NCBI GenBank assembly: GCA_018262975.1
Contig: JADFDG010000011.1
Span: forward strand, 1 to 46,194
Reading direction: 5' to 3'
Source of the DNA: Gammaproteobacteria bacterium
GTDB taxonomy: Bacteria > Pseudomonadota > Gammaproteobacteria > Pseudomonadales > JADFDG01
DNA length: 46,194 nt
The position numbers were made by a program, and so were the translations under genes. Every line of letters begins with the position of its first letter. Within the stretch, counting starts at the first letter, position 1. Below the pieces are notes generated by a model. It saw only the letters and a program-made list of their open reading frames with translations. It was not told the DNA's origin and did no database searches. Below are positions 22,698 to 31,700 of the stretch, one piece after another.

Positions 22698-23807
22698 ATG
22701 AACACCAGCAACGTGCACGCCCCCATCAATCTGCAGGACCCCAGCGTCGTGGCCACCCGCTACTGGCACCGGCTCGACGACGGGCGCGTGCAGTGCGACC
22801 TGTGCCCGCGCGCCTGCCGCCTGCAGGAAGGCCAGCGTGGCCTGTGCTTCGTGCGCGGCCGTGCCAACGATGCGGTGGTGATGACCACGTGGGGGCGTTC
22901 CAGCGGCTTTGCGCTCGACCCGATCGAGAAGAAGCCGCTCAACCATTTCCTGCCCGGTACGTCGGTGCTGTCGTTCGGCACCGCCGGCTGCAACCTGGCG
23001 TGCAAGTTCTGCCAGAACTGGGACATCTCGAAGTCGCGTGACAACGACACATTGATGGAGCAGGCCAGCCCGGCCGGCATCGCCAACGCGGCGGTGCGCA
23101 TGGGCGCGCAGAGCGTGGCCTACACCTACAACGACCCGGTCATCTTCCACGAGTACGCCATCGACGTGGCGCAGGCCTGCCACGCGCGCGGCATCCGCAA
23201 CGTGGCGGTGACCGCCGGCTACATCTGCGACGAACCGCGCGAGGAATTCTTCCGCCACATGGACGCGGCCAACGTCGACCTGAAGGGCTTCACGGAGGAC
23301 TTCTACTTCAAGGTCACCGGTGCGCACCTGCAGCCGGTGCTGGACACCTTGGTCTACCTGAAGAAGCAGACCGGCGTCTGGCTGGAGCTCACCACGCTGC
23401 TGATCCCGGGCCTGAACGATTCCGAGGCGGAGTTGCAGGCGATGACGCAGTGGGTGGTGGAGAACCTCGGCGCGGACGTGCCGATGCACTTCACCGCGTT
23501 CCACCCCGATTACCGCATGCGCGACATCGGCGCTACGCCGCTCTCCACGCTGCAGGATGCACGTCGCATTGCGCGGGCCAACGGCGTGCGCCATGCCTAC
23601 ATCGGCAACGTGCACGACGCCGAGGGCAGCAGCACGTATTGCCACGGATGCGGTGAACGCGTCATCGAGCGTGCCGGCTACCGCCTGGGCGACTGGAAAC
23701 TCGGTGAGACGGCAGCCTGCGAGCACTGCGGCACCAGCGCCGACGGCGTGTTCGCCGGCGCGGCGGGGCAGTGGGGCCCGCGGCGCATCCGCGTGCAGGT
23801 GAACTGA
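22698..23807 (+). CDS. amrS: AmmeMemoRadiSam system radical SAM enzyme
   Basis: 369 residues from ATG 22698 (AAGGAAG upstream). The [4Fe-4S]/S-adenosylmethionine motif CNLACKFC is at 98-105 (Cys98, 102, 105), preceded by FGTAG. The N-terminus has the family's Cys motif (CDLCPRACRLQEGQRGLC). The core continues with AYTYNDPVIFHEYA, DLKGFTEDFY and LIPGLNDS, and the protein ends in two CxxC pairs (YCHGCG, CEHCG), a zinc-ribbon-like tail common in the family. It performs a 5'-deoxyadenosyl radical reaction on an unknown substrate. It is divergent from amrB-amrA, so all three components are present here. Confidence 0.96.
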   Translation: MNTSNVHAPINLQDPSVVATRYWHRLDDGRVQCDLCPRACRLQEGQRGLCFVRGRANDAVVMTTWGRSSGFALDPIEKKPLNHFLPGTSVLSFGTAGCNLACKFCQNWDISKSRDNDTLMEQASPAGIANAAVRMGAQSVAYTYNDPVIFHEYAIDVAQACHARGIRNVAVTAGYICDEPREEFFRHMDAANVDLKGFTEDFYFKVTGAHLQPVLDTLVYLKKQTGVWLELTTLLIPGLNDSEAELQAMTQWVVENLGADVPMHFTAFHPDYRMRDIGATPLSTLQDARRIARANGVRHAYIGNVHDAEGSSTYCHGCGERVIERAGYRLGDWKLGETAACEHCGTSADGVFAGAAGQWGPRRIRVQVN

Positions 23808-23811
23808 GACC

Positions 23812-26223
23812 TCAGGTCGGCCCTTTCGGGTTCGCGCGCCAGAAGTTTTCCAGCGCAGCAGCCAGCGCGTCGGCGTCGCGCGTGGCCTGCTCTTGCCAGG
23901 CCGCCGGCAGCAGTGCGCGGATGACCGCATGACCGTAACGCCGGTCGACCAGCACCAGCACGCCGCGGTCGTCTTCCGAGCGGATCAGCCGGCCCGCCGT
24001 CTGCAGCACCCGGGTCAGGCCCGGCAACTGGTACGCGTGCATCCAGCCGTCGTCGCCGTCGGCATCGAAGCGCCGCCGCATGATCTCGCGTTCGGCGGAA
24101 ATCGCCGGCAGCGCCGTACCCACCACCATCACGCCGACCAGTTGCTCGCCAGGAAAATCGACGCCTTCGGCGAACAGTCCGCCGGCGATGCCGAAGCCTG
24201 CCACCCACGGTGTCCGCGTGTCGCGAAAGGGTGCGAGGAACGCATCGCGCGCGGTGGTATCCATGCCGGGTTCCTGTACCACCACGTGGCATTCCGCCGG
24301 CAGCGCGTCGCGTATGGCCGCCAGTGCATCCTGCAGGTAGCGATAGGACGGGAAGGCCAGCAGGTAGCGCCCCGGGCGCGCCGTCACCAGTGCGATGGCC
24401 AGGCGCGCGACCTCGGGCAGCGAAGCGGCGCGCGCGGCAAGACGGGTGTCCACGTGCGTGCAGGTGAACACGCCGAGGTGTCCGGGCGGGAAGGGCGAGG
24501 GCAGTGCCAGCAGCGTGCTGTCCGGTGGCAGCCCGGCGCGGGCCCGCGTTTCCGCCAGCGGCGACAGCGTGCCGGAAAACAGCGCGACCCCGCGCACTGC
24601 CTGCCAGGCCGGGGCGAGCAGCGGCGCGGCATCCAGGCAGGCCAGGCGCAGGTAGCCCGGCGTGGCGCGTGCGGGAACCAGGAGCGTGAAACGTTCGTTC
24701 CAGCGATCGATCAATGCGCGCGCGTGGCTGGCGCGGAAGAACAGGTCGGCCAGCGCGGGATCGGCCGCGCGCGTGTCGTCGTCCTGCAGCAGGTCCGGTG
24801 CCGCCAGCGCGCCGGCTGCCTCCATGAAGCCATCGAGTGCCGTGGCCAATGCTTCATCTGCGTCCAGCGCGTGATGGTCTTCCACCAGCGTGCCGGCGTT
24901 GCCGCGCTGTTGCAGACGGGTGCCCTGGCGGGCGAGTGCACGCGCGGCTTTTGCCAGCGGCGTGCCGCGGCGCGTGGCCGCCAGCGCGCGCAGGGCATCG
25001 AGGTCGAGGGTTTCGCTGTACATGGCGCGCACCCGTGGCGCGAGGTGGTGTGCCTCGTCGATGAGCAGGCTGGTGCGCGCAGGCGCGTCGTCCAGCAGGA
25101 AGCCCAGCCGTGCACCGGGATCGAAGGCGTGGTTGAGGTCCAGCACCAGCAGGTCCGCCCACGGTGCCAGCGCGCGCGCCAGTGCCCACGGACAGACGCG
25201 GAAGCGCTCGCCGATTTCGCGCAGCGCCGCACGGTCCAGTACGCCCTGCGCCAGGGCGGCCAGGCGCGCGCCGGCGAGGCGGTCATGGAAACCGGTGGCC
25301 AACGGGCAGGGGGCGCCGTCGCTGCACAGGCAGTGGCGCTCGCGCGCGGCCAGTGACACCGCGAACAGCGGTGCAACATCGGGCGGCAGGTCGCACGATT
25401 CGCGGCAGCGCTGTGCGATGTCGGCCAGCACCTGCTCGGGCATGCGCCGCCCCTCGTTGGTGGCGGTGAGCCAGGCGATGCGTTCGTGCAGGCCCTCGGG
25501 AAAGCCTTTCAGCGCGGGATACAGCGTGGACACCGTCTTGCCGATACCGGTCGGTGCCTCGGCCAGCAACGGGCGACGGTCGCGCAGCGCGCGAAAGGTC
25601 GCTGCGACCAGGGCGCGCTGGCCCGGCCGGTACCCGGCATGTGGAAACGGCAGTGCAGCGAGCGCCCGGTCGCGCGCGTCACGGTGTACGCACAGCGCGT
25701 CCAGCCACGGCGTGATGCGCGCCAGCGTGGCGGACAGGAACGCCTCCAGCGCCGCGGCGTCCATGAGCGTGCGTTCGCGGTGTTCACGCTCGCTGTCCAG
25801 GTCCAGCCAGGTCACTTCCACGGCCACCCCGGGCAACGATTCGCGCTGAGCCAGCAAGGCCGCGTAAAGGCGGGCCTGCACGCGATGCAGTTCGCGGGTG
25901 GCCACGGGCAGTCGCGCGGGATCCCCGTGCAGCGTCTTGATTTCCTCCACCACCCACAGCCCGTCGTCCTGGTAGAGGCCGTCGATGCGGCCGCTGGCCT
26001 GCAACTGCCAGCCGTTGCCGGCATGCGCCAGGCGTACGGCCACTTCCTGGCGGTAGCCGGCCGGCCGGCGTGCGCGCACGCGCTGGTGGCCGGCCATGCC
26101 CTCGCGGGCGTCGGCGCCGCTGCCGTCGCCCCGCGCCAGGTCGCCCTGCTGCCAGCAGAACGCGCCGAGGTCGCGCAGCGCGAGGCGGAATTCGCGGGGG
26201 GAGGCGGGTGCTGGTGTGTCCAC
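23812..26223 (-). CDS. PD-(D/E)XK nuclease - XPD/DinG-type DNA helicase fusion
   Basis: 803 residues from GTG 26223; a TTG 39 bases further upstream or the ATG at 26346 are alternatives. Residues ~1-180 resemble a RecB/Cas4-type nuclease: Asp81 in GRIDG, Glu94-Ile-Lys96 in VVEEIKT, and the QARLYAALL motif. The helicase follows: HAGYRPGQ (Q-motif-like), Walker A EAPTGIGKT at 222-230, an iron-sulphur-type cysteine set (HCLC, APCPL, FRVCPW), DEAH in LLIDEAHH, SGTLS, and QTAGRLIRSEDDRG at the end. It is predicted to unwind and nick or trim structured DNA in repair. It is convergent with amrS (four-base gap). Confidence 0.9.
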   Translation of the reverse strand: MDTPAPASPREFRLALRDLGAFCWQQGDLARGDGSGADAREGMAGHQRVRARRPAGYRQEVAVRLAHAGNGWQLQASGRIDGLYQDDGLWVVEEIKTLHGDPARLPVATRELHRVQARLYAALLAQRESLPGVAVEVTWLDLDSEREHRERTLMDAAALEAFLSATLARITPWLDALCVHRDARDRALAALPFPHAGYRPGQRALVAATFRALRDRRPLLAEAPTGIGKTVSTLYPALKGFPEGLHERIAWLTATNEGRRMPEQVLADIAQRCRESCDLPPDVAPLFAVSLAARERHCLCSDGAPCPLATGFHDRLAGARLAALAQGVLDRAALREIGERFRVCPWALARALAPWADLLVLDLNHAFDPGARLGFLLDDAPARTSLLIDEAHHLAPRVRAMYSETLDLDALRALAATRRGTPLAKAARALARQGTRLQQRGNAGTLVEDHHALDADEALATALDGFMEAAGALAAPDLLQDDDTRAADPALADLFFRASHARALIDRWNERFTLLVPARATPGYLRLACLDAAPLLAPAWQAVRGVALFSGTLSPLAETRARAGLPPDSTLLALPSPFPPGHLGVFTCTHVDTRLAARAASLPEVARLAIALVTARPGRYLLAFPSYRYLQDALAAIRDALPAECHVVVQEPGMDTTARDAFLAPFRDTRTPWVAGFGIAGGLFAEGVDFPGEQLVGVMVVGTALPAISAEREIMRRRFDADGDDGWMHAYQLPGLTRVLQTAGRLIRSEDDRGVLVLVDRRYGHAVIRALLPAAWQEQATRDADALAAALENFWRANPKGPT

Positions 26224-26240
26224 GCCGGCATCTTGCCGGC
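26224..26240 (-). promoter_or_regulatory. Inverted repeat abutting the helicase start codon
   Basis: GCCGGCA, TCT, TGCCGGC: a perfect 7-base-arm repeat ending at the base next to the GTG. In RNA it would cover the ribosome site, so it either controls translation or shows that the true start lies further upstream. Confidence 0.4.
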
Positions 26241-26306
26241 TCGACGCGGCGGCCGCCAAGCGTGGCTTGTCCGTGCCGTCTGCCGCACGCGGGCCGCCGG
26301 TACGGC

Positions 26307-26312
26307 TAGAAT
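26307..26312 (+). promoter_or_regulatory. Candidate -10 element for the DUF748 gene
   Basis: TAGAAT, 33 bases before the ATG at 26345; the corresponding -35 position (CGCACG) is poor. Confidence 0.3.
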
Positions 26313-26344
26313 TGCCACCCCGACCGGATACCTGCAGGGACGCC

Positions 26345-29300
26345 ATGGAACGCGCCAGGCTCGAGAAGCTGCGCCAACGCCTCACCGCGACCCCGCGTCG
26401 CCGCCGCCTGCTCAAGGTGCTGGCGGTGCTTTTCGGGTTGTGGCTGCTGACCAGCTTGTTTGCCTGGCTGGCCGGGCCGCGCCTGCTGACGCACTGGGCC
26501 ACCGGTTACGTGCAGGAGGAATTCGGCCATGCCCTGCGTATCGACGAGGTGTCGATCAATCCGCTGAAGCTGGCGCTGACGGTACGCGGCCTGTCGCTCG
26601 AGGATGACCAGGCGCGTCCGCTGGTGGGCTTCCGCGTGCTGGTGGTCGACGTCGATGTCACCAGCGCGTTCCGCGCGATGGCGATCCTCGACGAATTCCG
26701 CCTCGACGGCTTGAAGCTCAACATCGAGCGCCTCGATGCCGACCGCTTCAACTTCAGCAACCTCGCCGACCGCCTGGCCGCGCGTTTCGCGGCGCAAGCC
26801 CCGGCTGCCACGGCCGCGCCGGTGCCGGAGGAAAAGGGCAGTTCACTGTACTTCCTGGTGCGCCATACCGAGATCAACGACGCGGCGCTGCGCTTTGCCG
26901 ACCACACCCGCCAACCGCTGTACGAGAGCACCGTCAGCCCGCTCAACCTGCGCATGGACGACCTCACCTCGCGCCCCGACCGCGAAGCGCCGTACAGCTT
27001 CACGGCCACGCTGGGTGCCGGCGGCACGCTGTCCTGGCAGGGTGACCTGACGCTGGAACCGCTGCGTTCGAAAGGCACGGTGACGCTGGCCGGCTTCGGC
27101 CTGTCGGCGGCCTACGACTACGTGAAGGATTCGTTCGGCTTCGCGCTGCCGTCCGGCACCATGGACGTGCGCGTCGACTACTTCGCCGATTTCTCCGGCA
27201 AGCAGAGCGTGCTGCGCGTCGACGACGGCCGCGTGGCGATCAATGGCTTGTCCACGGCGACGCTCGACGACGTGCCGCTGTTCGCCTTCGATGCCACCGA
27301 GGCCAGCGGTATCCGCGCCGACATCATGAACAGCACGGCCACGGTCGGGCGGCTGGAAACGCGTGGCGGGCGCGTGACGGTCATGCTCGACGAAGGCGGG
27401 CGCAGCAACATCGAGCGGGCACTGGTGCCGCGCGTGGCGCCGGCCGCGGCGAGTCCGGCGCCGGCCACCGTACCTGCCGCACCTGTCGCTGCCGCACCGG
27501 CGGGCGGCGGGCAGGCCGGCACGGTATGGAAAGTCGAACTCGGCACCCTGGCGGTGCTCGACTACGCCGTCGACTTCACCGATCGCTCCACCGAGCCGGA
27601 CGCACGCGTGCAGTTGTCGGGCGTGGACTTCGAGGCCACCGGCATCCGCCTGCCGGAACTGCCGGCGGTGTCGTTCTCGCTGGCGGGCAACCTGGGTGAT
27701 GGCGGCGACGCCGGCGGTGCGTTTGCGGCGCGTGGCCAGTACACCCTCGAGGGTGGCGTCATCGACAGCGACCTGCAACTGACGCGCTTGCCGCTGACGG
27801 TGGGCAGTCCGTACCTCGCCGGGGTGGGGCGCTTGACTTTGCTTGCCGGCACCGCTGACTGGAATGGCCATGTCCGCGCGACGCGCAACGGCGCCGGTGC
27901 GCTGGAACTGACCGGCAGCGGTCGCCTGGCGGGCGTCGGCCTGCGCGACGACGTCAACAAGGCGCGCCTCGCATCGTTGGCCGAACTGTCCATCGAGGGC
28001 ATGGTGTTCCGTCAACCCGACAGCGCGGCCGGCGCGCGTCCGTCATCGCTGGCACTGCGTCGACTGGGCATCGCCGGACTCGACGTCGAGGTGGCGCTCG
28101 ACCGCCGCGGGGTCAGCAACCTGCAACAGGTGTTCAGCGCGCCGGCCACCGCGACGGCAACGGCGCCTGCCGCCACGCCGCGCAAGGCGCCGCCGCAGGC
28201 CACGGCGGCCGTCGCGCCGCCGATGACCATCCGCCTGGACAGCCTGGTGCTGCGCAACAACACGGTGAATTTCCGCGACGCCTCGCCGGACCTGTCCTTC
28301 AGTGCGCGCGTGGAAGGCTTCGGCGGCCGCGTGGACGGCCTGTCCTCCGATCCCGCCAAGCGCGCGAAGGTGTCGCTGGACGGCACCATCAACCGCTATG
28401 CGCCGTTGTCGATCACCGGTGAAATCAATCCGCTGGCCGCGCAGACCTACACTGACCTGCGCGTGAAACTGGCCAGCCTCGACCTCAGCGCGCTCACCCC
28501 GTACACGGTCACCTACATCGCCTACCCGCTGGAGCGCGGCAAACTCGGCGTGGAACTGGACTGGAAGGTCGCCGAACGCCGCTTCGATTCGCAGAACCGC
28601 GTGCTCATCGACGGTCTGTCGCTGGGCGAACGGCGCGAAGCGCCGCGGGCGACGAAACTGCCGGTCAAGCTGGGCATCGCGCTGCTCACCAACCGCGACG
28701 GCGACGCCGACCTCAGCGTGCCGGCGTACGGCGAACTCGATGACCCGCAATTCCGCTACGGGAAGGTGATCCTCAAGGCGCTGGGCAACCTCATCACGCG
28801 CGCCGCCACCTCGCCGTTCGCCGCGCTGGGCAACCTCGGTGGCGGCGAGAAGCCCGACGCGGTGCCGTTTGCCGCCGGCAGCGCCGACCTGGCCGCCGGC
28901 GAAGGCGAGCGGCTGGGGCGCATGGCGCAGGCGCTGGCCGACCGGCCGCTGCTGTCGGTGTCGATCACCGGCACCGCGGACACGGTCAGCGACCGCGTTG
29001 CCTTGCAGCAGCGGGAGCTGGAGCTGCGCCTGAAGCGTGCCTGGCTGGACAGTCCGTTCCGCCGCGGCCAGACCGTTGACGAGGTGTCGCTCGACGAGGA
29101 ACGCCGCGATGCGCTGCTGGGGCGCCTGTACCGCGAAGGCGGCGGCGACCCGGCTGCCCTGCGCGATGCCACCGGCAAGGTCTTGCCGGCGTCGGAGCAG
29201 CGCGCGGTCATGGAGCGCCACCTGCTTGCCGGTATCCCGGTTGACGACGGCGCGCTGCGCGAACTGGCCCGCCTGCGTTCGCAGCAGGTCAAGGACAGGC

Positions 29301-29401
29301 TGCTGGCCGCGGGGGTCGGCGAAGCGAGGGTGGTCATCGTCGATGGCGCCATCGTGGCCGGCGAGAGTGGCGGCGCCCGCCTGGCCCTCGATGCCCGCTG
29401 A
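26345..29401 (+). CDS. DUF748/AsmA-like envelope protein
   Basis: 1018 residues. A basic N-terminus and one membrane segment (~24-46, LLKVLAVLFGLWLLTSLFAWLAG) anchor a large periplasmic part. The segment after it (VQEEFGHALRIDEVSINPLKLALTVRGLSLEDDQARPLVGFRVLVVDV) is the DUF748/AsmA start. Long beta-rich stretches and Ala/Pro-rich linkers follow, then TINRYAPLSITGEINPLAAQTYTDLRVKLASLDLSALTPYT and VPAYGELDDPQFRYGKVILKALGNLITRAATSPFAALG, hallmark DUF748 segments. The last ~150 residues, starting FAAGSADLA, look like a degenerate OmpA-like helical domain. AsmA-like proteins are implicated in lipid transport between membranes. AGGGA precedes the start. It is divergent from the helicase gene. Confidence 0.88.
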   Translation: MERARLEKLRQRLTATPRRRRLLKVLAVLFGLWLLTSLFAWLAGPRLLTHWATGYVQEEFGHALRIDEVSINPLKLALTVRGLSLEDDQARPLVGFRVLVVDVDVTSAFRAMAILDEFRLDGLKLNIERLDADRFNFSNLADRLAARFAAQAPAATAAPVPEEKGSSLYFLVRHTEINDAALRFADHTRQPLYESTVSPLNLRMDDLTSRPDREAPYSFTATLGAGGTLSWQGDLTLEPLRSKGTVTLAGFGLSAAYDYVKDSFGFALPSGTMDVRVDYFADFSGKQSVLRVDDGRVAINGLSTATLDDVPLFAFDATEASGIRADIMNSTATVGRLETRGGRVTVMLDEGGRSNIERALVPRVAPAAASPAPATVPAAPVAAAPAGGGQAGTVWKVELGTLAVLDYAVDFTDRSTEPDARVQLSGVDFEATGIRLPELPAVSFSLAGNLGDGGDAGGAFAARGQYTLEGGVIDSDLQLTRLPLTVGSPYLAGVGRLTLLAGTADWNGHVRATRNGAGALELTGSGRLAGVGLRDDVNKARLASLAELSIEGMVFRQPDSAAGARPSSLALRRLGIAGLDVEVALDRRGVSNLQQVFSAPATATATAPAATPRKAPPQATAAVAPPMTIRLDSLVLRNNTVNFRDASPDLSFSARVEGFGGRVDGLSSDPAKRAKVSLDGTINRYAPLSITGEINPLAAQTYTDLRVKLASLDLSALTPYTVTYIAYPLERGKLGVELDWKVAERRFDSQNRVLIDGLSLGERREAPRATKLPVKLGIALLTNRDGDADLSVPAYGELDDPQFRYGKVILKALGNLITRAATSPFAALGNLGGGEKPDAVPFAAGSADLAAGEGERLGRMAQALADRPLLSVSITGTADTVSDRVALQQRELELRLKRAWLDSPFRRGQTVDEVSLDEERRDALLGRLYREGGGDPAALRDATGKVLPASEQRAVMERHLLAGIPVDDGALRELARLRSQQVKDRLLAAGVGEARVVIVDGAIVAGESGGARLALDAR

Positions 29402-29489
29402 CCTCGCGGTCAGCGAAATCCGGACTATCGCCGCATACCCCGAATAGGGGAAAATACTTATTCGAGGGTCTGGCCAAGGATGACGCCGG

Positions 29490-31700
29490 GTGCGACTGCG
29501 ATCACGGGTGTTCCTGCTTGTTGCCACCGCGGCGCTGGCCAGTGGTGTGCTCGCCTATTTCGCGGTAAGCCGGCTGCTGCTGGACAGTTACCTGGCGCTG
29601 GAGCAGGACGCGGTGCGTACCGAGGCCTCGCGGGCCCGCGACGCGCTGTTCGTCACCGCGTCCAGCCTCGCTACCGCCAACGCTGACTGGGCGTACTGGG
29701 ACGAGGCCCACGAGGCGCTCGCTGGCCCGGCCGACGTCTTCGGCACCCGCAACCTCACGCCGAACACCCTCGACACCCTTGGCCTGACCCGCATCGTGCT
29801 GGTCGACCTGCAGGGCAACCTGCGTGCCAGCATCAGCCGCCGCACCGGCGGGCCGGTGCATCCGGACTACGCGGTGGTGGTGCGCCATGCACAGCAATCG
29901 CTGCGCGCCGCGGGGCTGGCGCAGCTGTCGGGAATGGTGCGCACCCCCGAGGGCCGCCTGGAAATGATCGCGATCGCCGGCGTCAACGCCACCAGCGGCA
30001 ACGACGAATCGCGCGGCGACGTATTCTTCGCCCGCGAGATCGACCAGGAACTCGTGCAGCAACTGGCGGAGACCCTGCACCGCCGCGTGGCGCTGTTCGA
30101 CCCCAAGGACGTGCCACCGCCAGGCAATGAGGCGCTGTGGGTGCAAACCAACGGTGACAACGAGGCTTTCGGCTGGTTCGTGGCCTACGACCTGGCTGGC
30201 CAGCCGGTGGTGGTGGGCCGGGTGTCGGTGCCGCGCGAAGTCTATGCGCAGGCGCGCGAAACCATGAACCTGGTCGGCGTGGTGCTTTTCCTGATCTGCG
30301 TGCTGGTGCCGCTGCTCTCGGAAGTCGCGATCGATCGCCTGGTGGTGGCGCGCATCCGCGGCCTGCGCGATTGGGCGCAGCGGGTGGCTGCCGGCGGCAG
30401 CCTCGATGCGCCGGTGGCCGCCAACGGGCGCGACGAAGTCGCCGACCTGTCGGCATCGATCGCCGGCATGGCCACCCACCTGCAGGGCGTGCAGAAGGAC
30501 CTGGAGGCCGCGCGCGAGCAGGCCGACCGCGCCAACCGTGCCAAGAGCGACTTCCTGGCCGGCGCCAGCCACGAGATCCGCACGCCGCTCACTGCCATCC
30601 TCGGCTATGCCGAATTGCTGCAGGAACGCCGCCTCGACCCGGCCGACTACGAGCACTACGTGAACACCATCCGCAGCAACGGCGAGGAGTTGCTGGAAAT
30701 CCTCAACGACATCCTCGACATCTCCAAGGTGGAGGCCGGGCGTCTCGACCTGTCGTGGGAGAAATGCGACATCGGCGCGATCGTCGCCGGCGTGGTGTCG
30801 TTGCTGCACGTGAAGGCGGCCGCGCGGGGCCTGTCGCTGGCCATGGTCTGCGAGGGTGCCTTGCCGGCACAGGCCTTCCTCGACCCGGTGCGCTTCCGCC
30901 AGATCCTCGTGAACCTGGTGGGCAATGCCATCCGCTACACGGACAAGGGCGGCATTACCGTGAGTTGCCGCGTCGATGCCGCCGATACCGTCAATGCCCG
31001 CCTGCGCGTGGACGTGCGCGACACCGGTATCGGCATGAGCGACGACCAGGTCGCGCGGCTGTTCCGCCCGTTCACCCAGCTGGGTACCGGCAGTCGCCGC
31101 AGCGGTGGCACCGGGCTGGGCTTGTCGCTGTCACAGGAATTCGCGCGCGCGATGGGAGGCACCATCAGCGTCGCCAGTCATCCGGGCGATGGCAGCACCT
31201 TCACGCTGGAGCTGCCGCTGGGCGACCTCGCGGGCGTGGCCTTCGTCGACTACGACGCGGAGGCTGCATCGGCGCCGCCGCCGGCCGTCGATGACGACCC
31301 GCGCAAGTTCCCCGGACGTCGCGTGCTGGTGGTGGAGGACAACCCGGTCAATCGCCTGCTCGTCGACAAGTTGCTCGAGCGCATCGCGGTTACTGTCGAA
31401 GACGCCGGCGACGGACGCCAGGCGCTGGAGCGCCTGCTGGAGCGCGGCGAAACCTACGATCTGGTGCTGCTCGACATGCACCTGCCGGAGGTGGATGGCT
31501 ACAGCGTGGTGCGGCGCCTGCGCGCCAGCGGCTATCGCGGCACGGTGGTGGCGATCACTGCCAGCGCGACTGCCGGCGAGCGCGAGCGCGCGCTGTCTGC
31601 CGGTTGCGACGATTTCATCGCCAAGCCCCTGCAGGCGCGGTTCTTCCTGCGCACCTGCCGCCACTGGCTGGCGCTGGCGGGCGGCGATAGCGCGGGCTAG
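29490..31700 (+). CDS. CHASE4 hybrid sensor histidine kinase
   Basis: 736 residues from GTG 29490, which has AAGGA nine bases upstream. TM1 is ~7-29, the periplasmic CHASE4 sensor ~40-255 (diagnostic ANADWAYWDEAHEAL), TM2 ~259-281, HAMP ~282-335, and HisKA has His361 in SHEIRTP. The HATPase has N-box NLVGNAIRYTDKGG, DTGIGMSD and GGTGLGLSLSQ. A C-terminal receiver (~612-730) carries phosphoacceptor Asp662 in LLDMHLPEVDG. It autophosphorylates and passes phosphate to its own receiver; an Hpt partner and final regulator are not encoded nearby. The stop overlaps that of the convergent nitrilase gene in a CTAG palindrome. Confidence 0.95.
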   Translation: MRLRSRVFLLVATAALASGVLAYFAVSRLLLDSYLALEQDAVRTEASRARDALFVTASSLATANADWAYWDEAHEALAGPADVFGTRNLTPNTLDTLGLTRIVLVDLQGNLRASISRRTGGPVHPDYAVVVRHAQQSLRAAGLAQLSGMVRTPEGRLEMIAIAGVNATSGNDESRGDVFFAREIDQELVQQLAETLHRRVALFDPKDVPPPGNEALWVQTNGDNEAFGWFVAYDLAGQPVVVGRVSVPREVYAQARETMNLVGVVLFLICVLVPLLSEVAIDRLVVARIRGLRDWAQRVAAGGSLDAPVAANGRDEVADLSASIAGMATHLQGVQKDLEAAREQADRANRAKSDFLAGASHEIRTPLTAILGYAELLQERRLDPADYEHYVNTIRSNGEELLEILNDILDISKVEAGRLDLSWEKCDIGAIVAGVVSLLHVKAAARGLSLAMVCEGALPAQAFLDPVRFRQILVNLVGNAIRYTDKGGITVSCRVDAADTVNARLRVDVRDTGIGMSDDQVARLFRPFTQLGTGSRRSGGTGLGLSLSQEFARAMGGTISVASHPGDGSTFTLELPLGDLAGVAFVDYDAEAASAPPPAVDDDPRKFPGRRVLVVEDNPVNRLLVDKLLERIAVTVEDAGDGRQALERLLERGETYDLVLLDMHLPEVDGYSVVRRLRASGYRGTVVAITASATAGERERALSAGCDDFIAKPLQARFFLRTCRHWLALAGGDSAG

